DNA of 40,051 bases from positions 3,227 through 43,277 of the forward strand of contig PBRC01000058.1 in the NCBI GenBank assembly GCA_002725285.1, in the 5' to 3' direction. This document shows positions 34,076 through 40,051 of this stretch, piece by piece. A program made the translations under genes and the position numbers. Every line of letters starts with the position of its first letter. Within the stretch, counting starts at the first letter, position 1. The notes under the pieces were generated by a model that had not been told where the DNA came from, searched no databases, and saw only the letters and a list, made by a program, of their open reading frames with translations. Source of the DNA: Gammaproteobacteria bacterium. GTDB lineage: Bacteria; Pseudomonadota; Gammaproteobacteria; Pseudomonadales; Azotimanducaceae.

Positions 34076-34583
34076 AAACCAGGGGTCAGAACTCGTTGCG
34101 TTGTTCATATATCGACCGTTTCTTTGACGTTCTTCTCTAAGGCGGTGATACCCGCGCTATCGGATTAACATCAACCAGACCTGCAAACTCGATCATACCG
34201 TTTAGGGTCCTTGCAGTGTACGCGCTGCGGCTGAACCAAGTGTGACGTCAGCCCATATGGGCTGACGACGTATAGTTGGGGAATAATCTGCAGTTAATAG
34301 TCATACGCTTAACAAGGTCGTGAGTGTAGAGCACCTCGTAAGTGCACTTAAGCAAGTACTACTCGACTCTGAGGTGATTGAACCATTCCTGCTGCACTGT
34401 CCTGTGTCGTTCAGATTGACCGATTTGTTCCTGGCGATCTTAGTGATCGCGGAGACATTCCAGGTCTTGATTAACACACCACGATACGATCGATATTCAA
34501 ACCATTCGTCAAGATCAGAGAGTATTGATAGAATGCCGAGCCCAGTCTATCCAATAGCTGGAATTCCTTGTGAGGGAAATATT
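34076..34583. other. intergenic region before the RND operon
   Basis: 508 bases. It holds the palindrome at 34246-34267 and, on the minus strand near 34120-34200, short open pieces in two frames (for example NGMIEFAGLVDVNP and ITALEKNVKETVDI) that look like decayed coding sequence I cannot name. The frame of the next gene stays open back to 34320, but that extension has no ribosome site and no family resemblance. Confidence 0.4.
34246..34267. repeat. 22-bp perfect palindrome shared with IS-remnant flanks
   Basis: The 11-base arm CGTCAGCCCAT is followed directly by its reverse complement. The left 16 bases equal 9881-9896 and the right 15 bases equal 10325-10340. GTGTGA just outside the left arm is also shared, as TCACAC at 10341-10346. 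Either a dispersed palindromic repeat or joined element ends. Confidence 0.85.
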
Positions 34584-35693
34584 GTGAAATCAACATATGC
34601 TATCGCGGCTGTCATTGCGGTGGTGCTAATTAGCTGGCTGGTATCGGGTCAGTTTGTTGCTGATGAGAAAATGTCCGTATCAGTCGATGAGATTGAGACA
34701 GATCAGGTAATACCGCGTGTGCGCACGCAACTGAGTCAGGCAGAGTCATTCATTTCACGGGTTGTATCTGGCGGTAAAACGCAAGCCAAGAGAATTGTGC
34801 AGGTGAAAGCAGAAGCCAGCGGTCGGGTTGTGGCATTGCCGGTAGAAAAAGGAACAGTTGTAGAAGAGGGTGACATTCTGTGTGAACTATCCATGGAAGA
34901 TCGCTACGTGAAATTTGAAAAAGCCAAGGCGGCACTGAGGCACGCCAAGCTGGAGCACGAAGGTGCTTTGAAATTATCAAAACAAGGATTTCAAGCCGAG
35001 GTAAACATTGCCAGTGCGGAAGTTGATCTTATTACTGCGCGGGCAAATCTGACGAGTCGTCAGCTGGACCTGGATTATCGATTCATCCGTTCACCGTTTA
35101 GAGGCATGGTTCAGGAACGACCCGTCGATATTGGTGATGTAGTGCAACGGGGCAACATCTGTGCCGAGATTCTTGATCCCGACCCGATGCTGGTTGTCTC
35201 ACATTTGTCAGAACAGAATATTGGTGGTCTGGTGATAGGTGACCTTGCACAGGCCAAATTGAATTCAGGTGAAACAGTAGAAGGTATAGTCAGTTTCATC
35301 AGCTACTCAGCTGATGCGATCACCCGTACCTATCGGATCGAAATAGAAATTGGAAATGAAGAGTTTATCCTGCGCGATGGATTATCGGCAGATGTCCATT
35401 TTCCCCGGGAGGGTATTTCGGCACATCGAATATCGCCTGCTTTGCTGTCACTAACCGATAGCGGAGAAATTGGCATCAAGATAGTCGATAACGATAATCA
35501 GGTTCGATTTATTGAAGTACAGATTGCCAGTGACACTGTCGATGGGGTCTGGCTAACTGGGCTGCCGCGGTCTATTCGACTGATCACACTTGGTCAGGAA
35601 CTGGTGTTCGAAGGCCAAACGGTTGAAACGGTTGCAGTTGACGCGGTAGCTGTTGAGGCTGTGATTAGTGACGATGTACGCAGGGCCGATTGA
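34584..35693 (+). CDS. RND efflux periplasmic adaptor (membrane-fusion) subunit
   Basis: The protein has 369 residues from the GTG at 34584, chosen because GAGGG lies eight to ten bases upstream and it gives a proper N-terminal anchor (YAIAAVIAVVLISWLVSG). The barrel-sandwich halves are VKAEASGRVVALPVEKGTVV and RSPFRGMVQERPVDIGDVV, separated by a short helical hairpin (about residues 115-165). A beta-barrel domain follows. The short hairpin is like that of the smaller HlyD/AcrA relatives. Its stop overlaps the permease start by one base (TGATG). It should link the permease to an outer-membrane channel, which is not encoded in this window. Confidence 0.88.
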   Translation: MKSTYAIAAVIAVVLISWLVSGQFVADEKMSVSVDEIETDQVIPRVRTQLSQAESFISRVVSGGKTQAKRIVQVKAEASGRVVALPVEKGTVVEEGDILCELSMEDRYVKFEKAKAALRHAKLEHEGALKLSKQGFQAEVNIASAEVDLITARANLTSRQLDLDYRFIRSPFRGMVQERPVDIGDVVQRGNICAEILDPDPMLVVSHLSEQNIGGLVIGDLAQAKLNSGETVEGIVSFISYSADAITRTYRIEIEIGNEEFILRDGLSADVHFPREGISAHRISPALLSLTDSGEIGIKIVDNDNQVRFIEVQIASDTVDGVWLTGLPRSIRLITLGQELVFEGQTVETVAVDAVAVEAVISDDVRRAD

Positions 35694-38600
35694 TGTACCG
35701 GATTCTGCATGCAGTGATAACAAACTCCCGGTCGACACTCTGTGTTTTGTTGATGATCGTTCTGGCTGGAATCGGGGCACGAATGACGATCGTGGTAGAA
35801 GCCGATCCCGGCATCACGATACCGTTAGTTAATGTCATTATTCCGCATATTGGTATTTCACCTGAAGATGCAGACAGACTGATCATCCGCCCAATGGAAA
35901 GTGAATTGCGTTCCCTTGAAGGCGTTGAGGAAGTGAGATCGTATGCACGAGAGGGTCTGGCGAGTCTGACACTGGAGTTTGATATTGACTATGATCCAGA
36001 TGTGGCGATAACGGAAGTCAGAGCTGCTGTTGATCGTGCGCAGGCTGAGATACCAGGGACATCTGAAGAACCCGTCATTAAGGCCGTGACCATGACCGAC
36101 TTTCCAGTGATTGTCGCCAGCCTTACCTCAGAGACTGTCTCGGAGCGCGTGCTTTACCATCTTGCAGTTGATCTGAAATATGAACTGGAGTCACTTTCTG
36201 AAGTTCTCGAAGCTCGACTCTCAGGTCATCGGGAAGAACTGCTGGAAGCTATCATTGATCCAACACAGCTGGAACATTATTCAATTTCCCAACAGACTTT
36301 GTTCAACACGGTTCGTAACAATAACCGGCTCATTGCTGCGGGAGCGATGGATACAGGTCAGGGTCGATTCGCTGTCAAGGTGCCGGGACTGATAGAAAAT
36401 CGACAGGATGTCTTTGAACTGCCGATCGCATCAACGGGCGACACTGTGGTTACGTTAGACAAGATTGCAGATGTACGTCGCACATTCAAGGACAGACACA
36501 GCTATACCCGTGTTAATGGGCAACCTGCCATTTCTGTAGAAGTACTGCGCCGACCTGGCGCGAATGTCATCGACATGAACGAGAAAATTCGTGTCCTGGT
36601 AGCGGAGCACATCAGGAACTATCCGGCGGATGTGCGCCTGGTGTTAAGCCAGGATCAGTCACCATTTGCAAAACAACAGGTAACTGAACTGCAAGGCAAT
36701 ATCGTAACAGCGATGGCGTTGGTAATGACTCTGGTTGTTGCGGCACTGGGAATACGTTCGGGGATTCTGGTCGGTGCTGCGGTGCCGGTCTCGTTCCTTT
36801 TTGCCTTGGTGGTTCTGAACATCATGGGCCTCTCCTATAACTTCATGGTGATGTTCGGCATGTTGTTGGGTCTGGGGATGCTGATTGATGGCGCAATAGT
36901 GGTTACGGAGTATGCAGATCGGAAAATGGCAGAAGGTCTGCCCAGTCAAGAGGCCTATCTGGCTGCGTCAAAGCGTATGCTCTGGCCGGTACTGGCTTCC
37001 ACAGCAACCACCCTGGCTGCATTTATGCCACTGTTTTACTGGCCAGGTACCTCCGGTAAATTCATGATGTATCTGCCTATCACAGTCTTCGCGGTACTGG
37101 TGGGTTCACTAATGTATGCGTTGTTTTTTGGTCCAACCCTCGGCGCGTTGTTCGGCAAGGTGGGTAGCGTTGATGAGAAGTCTGTTAGACAGCTGCAAAT
37201 ACTGGAGCATGGTGATGTAACAGCCCTGGATGGGGTTACGGGTTTCTATGCTCGGTTTCTCAGCAATGTGCTGAAGTATCCTATACTGATTCTAGTAATT
37301 GTGTTTGCTGTATTGTATGTCATATTCAGTCTTTACGGGAAATACAGTCCGGGATATATCTACTTCGTTTCAACCGACCCCACCTATGGGCGTGTCAGCA
37401 TAAGTGCGCGTGGGAATTTTTCTAAAGACGAGATTCGAGACCTGGTGATTGAAGCAGAAGATACTATGATGCCGTTGAATGGTGTTAATAGCTATTTTAC
37501 GAACACCAGCAGTGGAAATCAGGGGGGTCGATTCTTCGGTGGAGGCGGGTCCCGTGTGGATCAGATTGGTTCGATTTTTCTCGAAATGGCCGATGCCCGG
37601 GAAGTCGGGAGTACCGGGAGAGGCATCCTCGAGGAAGTCAGACACAGACTAGCACCTCTCGCGGGAATCGATGCTGAGATTCTGGAGCAGGAGTATGGGC
37701 CGCGAACCGGAAAAGATATCCAGATCCAGATCTCGTCAAAGTTCCGGGAAGACCTGGAACCCACTGTAGAGCAAATGCGTGAGTATCTTGATCAACTGGA
37801 TGGTGTACGAGATGTTGAAGATACGCGCGTCCTGCCGGGTATCGAGTGGGAGATTGTCGTCGACAGGGTCAAGGCAGCCCTTTTTAATGTCAACGTAAAT
37901 GAAGTGGGTAGCGCCGTACAACTGGTGACGAATGGGCTGTATCTGGGTGAATATAGACCCAATGATGCAGAGGAAGAAGTAGAGATTCGACTTCGCTATC
38001 CAAGGGCCGATCGCAATATTGATGTATTGGATAATCTCAGAGTCATGACGCCCAATGGATCGATACCCCTTAGTAATTTTGTCATAAGAAAAGCAAAAAA
38101 CAAACTCGATTCGATTCAAAGAATTGATGGTGAATACATTATGAATGTCAGGGCTAATGTGAACCCTGGTGTGGTTGCTGATAAGAAAGTAAATGAAGTC
38201 CTGCAATGGCTCGAAGAGTCTGAGTTTGATTCGCGTATCCATATCAAATTCAGAGGCGCAGCCGAAGAGCAGAACGAGTCATTGGAATTTATCAGCTATG
38301 CGTTTTTGATGGCACTTCTGTTAATGACTGTATTGCTGGTTGCTCAATTCAACAGTTTTTATCAGGCATTCCTGATTTTGTCAGCGGTGGTGATGTCAAC
38401 GGCGGGTGTGCTGCTGGGTCTGCTGATATTCAATCAGACATTTAGTGCGATCCTGACGGGTATTGGTATCGTTGCGCTTGCAGGTATTGTAGTGAACAAC
38501 AACATCGTCCTAATTGACACCTATAACGAGTTGCGTAAGTCAGGGATTGACGAGATTGAAGCTATTGTGAAAACGGGTACGCAGCGTTTGCGGCCAGTCT

Positions 38601-38875
38601 TTTTAACAACAGTAACCACGATATTGGGCCTGTTACCTCTGGCAACCAACACCAGTATCGATATTATCCATCGAGAAGTCATCTTTGGTGGGCAGGTCTC
38701 GGCTTATTGGGTAAAACTTGCGAGTAGCATTGTCTATGGTTTGAGTTTCGCCTCAGTACTCACGCTGGTGGTAACCCCGGTCATGTTGGTGCTCCCTTCC
38801 AGGTTCAGAAGTATGAAACAGTCGTTGAAGGTGAGGTTACACAAAACAGCTTCGCCAGTGGCAGACTCTCCTTAG
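35693..38875 (+). CDS. RND-family efflux transporter permease
   Basis: The protein has 1060 residues, the usual RND size, with 12 membrane helices and two large periplasmic loops. The start is ATG 35693, overlapping the adaptor stop; a TTG one codon upstream is possible. Helix 4 reads GLGMLIDGAIVVTEYADR, with a single Asp as in heavy-metal-type pumps rather than the Asp pair of AcrB. Helix 10 reads ALAGIVVNNNIVLIDTYNE, with Asn where AcrB has Lys940. The proton relay therefore differs from AcrB. RLRPVFLTTVTTILGLLPLA is the conserved helix-11 entry. It expels drugs, lipids or similar compounds using the proton gradient. Substrate unknown. Confidence 0.93.
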   Translation: MYRILHAVITNSRSTLCVLLMIVLAGIGARMTIVVEADPGITIPLVNVIIPHIGISPEDADRLIIRPMESELRSLEGVEEVRSYAREGLASLTLEFDIDYDPDVAITEVRAAVDRAQAEIPGTSEEPVIKAVTMTDFPVIVASLTSETVSERVLYHLAVDLKYELESLSEVLEARLSGHREELLEAIIDPTQLEHYSISQQTLFNTVRNNNRLIAAGAMDTGQGRFAVKVPGLIENRQDVFELPIASTGDTVVTLDKIADVRRTFKDRHSYTRVNGQPAISVEVLRRPGANVIDMNEKIRVLVAEHIRNYPADVRLVLSQDQSPFAKQQVTELQGNIVTAMALVMTLVVAALGIRSGILVGAAVPVSFLFALVVLNIMGLSYNFMVMFGMLLGLGMLIDGAIVVTEYADRKMAEGLPSQEAYLAASKRMLWPVLASTATTLAAFMPLFYWPGTSGKFMMYLPITVFAVLVGSLMYALFFGPTLGALFGKVGSVDEKSVRQLQILEHGDVTALDGVTGFYARFLSNVLKYPILILVIVFAVLYVIFSLYGKYSPGYIYFVSTDPTYGRVSISARGNFSKDEIRDLVIEAEDTMMPLNGVNSYFTNTSSGNQGGRFFGGGGSRVDQIGSIFLEMADAREVGSTGRGILEEVRHRLAPLAGIDAEILEQEYGPRTGKDIQIQISSKFREDLEPTVEQMREYLDQLDGVRDVEDTRVLPGIEWEIVVDRVKAALFNVNVNEVGSAVQLVTNGLYLGEYRPNDAEEEVEIRLRYPRADRNIDVLDNLRVMTPNGSIPLSNFVIRKAKNKLDSIQRIDGEYIMNVRANVNPGVVADKKVNEVLQWLEESEFDSRIHIKFRGAAEEQNESLEFISYAFLMALLLMTVLLVAQFNSFYQAFLILSAVVMSTAGVLLGLLIFNQTFSAILTGIGIVALAGIVVNNNIVLIDTYNELRKSGIDEIEAIVKTGTQRLRPVFLTTVTTILGLLPLATNTSIDIIHREVIFGGQVSAYWVKLASSIVYGLSFASVLTLVVTPVMLVLPSRFRSMKQSLKVRLHKTASPVADSP

Positions 38876-38898
38876 AAGACGCAACCAAATTCAGCACC

Positions 38899-39091
38899 TT
38901 ACCCACAGAGGAACCCGGGCTTATTTCAACAAAGTTGTTTTAGCAATTAACTGACTATGAAAGCTATTCATGTATGGTTTTTATAGTAAATTCAATCATA
39001 TACAGACCATTATCGATCAGATATAGACTTGTCCACAGAAGCCTAACGGATTATTCGCTGTTATACATCAGTTATCCCCAGCTTATCCACG
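38899..39091 (+). other. cluster of DnaA-box-like 9-mers
   Basis: Four 9-mers on the same strand each differ from TTATCCACA at one base: TTACCCACA (38899-38907), TTGTCCACA (39029-39037), TTATCCCCA (39072-39080) and TTATCCACG (39083-39091). An AT-rich stretch lies between the first two. Only one GATC is present, and no replication gene is in the window. Could be an origin-like or DnaA-regulated site. Confidence 0.4.
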
Positions 39092-39129
39092 GGAGATTGC
39101 AAACGTTTCATTAGCCATCATTTATCGTT

Positions 39130-39691
39130 GTGCTAAATTACATTCTAACGGTAAGGCATGGCAAGTTAACCGGAAACGGGGAACAACAGCCAGGTTTAGA
39201 CCGAGAGACCTGTGCCGGGTCGAGGTCGCCGAGGCAAAAGCGGCTTAAGGGTTACCGGCAACTTCTTCGGAAGTTTTGCGGCCCTGTCGTTGCAAAGACC
39301 GGATACCTGCATCACTAATTGACGGCGATCGACCCAATTAGTGAGGACGTTTGCAAAGCGTCTTAAAATAAGGCTTTGAAAGCAACTGGTTGTGAATGCA
39401 CCAAAGACGTTTGGCAACGGAAGCAACCAACGCATGAGGGAGCCGGGTACGACCTCAACTCAACATGGCCTCGGCCATGCAGAGAAGATGAAGAACCTGG
39501 CAATCAATTGCACCGAGTCTGCCGAACCAGAACTCCGGTTCTGGTCCGACGACTCAACCGAACCCTCGGGTTCGATTGGGAAAATCGGATGGTCAGGCTC
39601 ACGGATAGACCTTAGTAATGTTGGACTTGTCCAATATTATGTCGGCCACAATCCAAATCTGAAACCCCGCCTCGGCGGGGTTTCTCTTTTT
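39130..39691 (+). ncRNA. candidate large structured noncoding RNA, unidentified
   Basis: About 560 bases without a credible protein gene but dense in stable hairpins, all consistent with plus-strand transcription. Examples are CCG-GAAA-CGG (39170-39179, GNRA loop), AACTT-CTTCGG-AAGTT near 39270-39285 (cUUCGg loop), a 10-pair stem 39312-39321/39335-39344, GACGTTT-GCA-AAGCGTC (39346-39362), CATGGC-CTCG-GCCATG near 39464-39479, ACCAGAAC-TCCG-GTTCTGGT near 39526-39545 and CGAACC-CTCG-GGTTCG near 39559-39574. It ends in a strong intrinsic terminator. It does not match the conserved cores of tmRNA, RNase P RNA, 6S or SRP RNA that I can recall. The 5' end is a guess, and no clear promoter was found. 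Confidence 0.5.
39661..39691 (+). terminator. intrinsic (Rho-independent) terminator
   Basis: A ten-pair GC-rich stem (GAAACCCCGC with GCGGGGTTTC) with a CTCG loop, followed by TCTTTTT. It sits at the 3' end of the structured-RNA region and no protein gene precedes it for 780 bases, which supports a noncoding transcript ending here. Confidence 0.9.
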
Positions 39692-39793
39692 ACGGCTTCT
39701 GCAATCGTGACGACATTCTACAACCGCAACAAGAGCCGTCCAATAGCACCAGGCTTGGTGAACGAGAAATAGAGATCGAGTTAACAACAACTA

Positions 39794-39807
39794 GCCCGGA
39801 TAGCTCA
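39794..39807 (+). other. tRNA 5'-end-like fragment
   Basis: GCCCGGATAGCTCA is the first 14 bases of many bacterial tRNAs (for example tRNA-Phe: acceptor strand, TA, start of the D arm). The rest of a tRNA does not follow. It could be an attachment-site scar, a tRNA remnant or chance. Confidence 0.45.
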
Positions 39808-39957
39808 CCAGGCACAATGTGTCATATCTCAAATTCATCGAACTTCAGTAACCTATTGAATTTCTTTCAGCTAATATTAACTTAACGCCACCTTGGTGAA
39901 TTATCCGAGCTAGTGTTTCAGAATGAGATTGTGTAGCATTTCGGATGCACTACCTGG

Positions 39958-40051
39958 CGTGACTAACCACTAACATAACGTGACTAACCACTAACATAAC
40001 GTGACTAACCACTAACATAACGTGACTAACCACTAACATAACGTGACTAAC
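39958..40051. repeat. 21-bp tandem repeat array, runs off window
   Basis: Four identical 21-base units beginning GTGACTAACC (first at 39959), plus nine bases of a fifth at the window edge. Each unit holds three TAAC motifs. There are no spacers, so it is not CRISPR. The total copy number is not visible. Possible minisatellite or replication iterons. Confidence 0.95.

Noticed and set aside
34320-34583. Longer N-terminus for the RND adaptor
   Set aside because: The extra 88 residues have no ribosome site at their start, include an internal hydrophobic stretch foreign to the family, and a good site lies before the GTG at 34584.
38876-39129. Chromosomal oriC
   Set aside because: Boxes are all imperfect, only one GATC is seen, and no dnaA, dnaN, gyrB or mnmG neighbours are present; kept only as a DnaA-box cluster.
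39130-39318. 62-codon plus-strand frame starting in the structured region
   Set aside because: No ribosome site, no family resemblance, and the hairpins run straight through it; RNA structure explains the region better.
39392-39772. 126-codon plus-strand frame across the terminator
   Set aside because: It reads through a strong intrinsic terminator, has no recognisable domain and a low-complexity composition.
39794-39870. Complete tRNA gene
   Set aside because: Only the first 14 bases match; there is no anticodon arm, T arm or matching acceptor strand downstream.
39958-40051. CRISPR array
   Set aside because: The copies are directly adjacent with no spacers, and there are no cas genes.

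Overview
The window looks like chromosomal DNA of an aquatic heterotrophic gammaproteobacterium. I infer this from a RhlE-type helicase, a PilV remnant, a HupE/UreJ plus parvulin pair, DUF6152, a quinoprotein dehydrogenase and the protein style overall. No rRNA or complete tRNA gene is present, so the taxonomy is a guess. Most genes are intact, medium-GC enzymes and transporters in short, often overlapping operons. The intergenic gaps hold an unusual amount of gene debris.

Layout. 1-2317: end of a TAP-like hydrolase followed by a NatA/NatB-type ABC exporter, translationally coupled. 2525-6220: a sodium/solute symporter divergent from an acyl-CoA synthetase. 6234-6557: wreck of a polyprenyl-phosphate glycosyltransferase. 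6737-8459: parvulin-type isomerase plus HupE/UreJ membrane protein. 8470-13725: DUF3089 hydrolase, an IS3-type orfA remnant inside inverted repeats, a CehA/McbA-type PHP metallohydrolase and a type-B carboxylesterase. 13955-18835: thiolase-like protein without the usual catalytic residues, a frameshifted pilV fragment, two divergent luciferase-like oxidoreductases and an FHA-domain fragment.

19040-27910 is the most coherent block, with all genes on the plus strand: DUF6152 periplasmic protein, PQQ- and heme-containing dehydrogenase lipoprotein, three related secreted proteins of unknown function (a 'PDLxGxW' family), an AmpG-like MFS transporter, an exported cyclase-family hydrolase and an HSD17B4-type short-chain dehydrogenase. 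Together with the acyl-CoA synthetase, thiolase-like protein, luciferase-like enzymes, methyltransferase, GST-like protein and MDR reductase nearby, it suggests uptake and oxidation of a hydrophobic alcohol or lipid-like compound. The substrate cannot be read from the sequence.

27977-32829: a membrane-fusion/RND deletion chimera (pseudogene), a methyltransferase, a GST-like protein, RhlE, a hydrolase fragment and a truncated secreted protein. 32990-38875: MDR-family oxidoreductase and an intact two-gene RND efflux operon.

38876-40051 has no convincing protein gene. It holds four DnaA-box-like 9-mers, a roughly 560-base stretch packed with stable hairpins (GNRA, UUCG and CUCG loops) that ends in a strong intrinsic terminator, a 14-base match to a tRNA 5' end, and a 21-bp tandem array running off the window edge. 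This candidate large noncoding RNA and its surroundings are the least explained part of the window.
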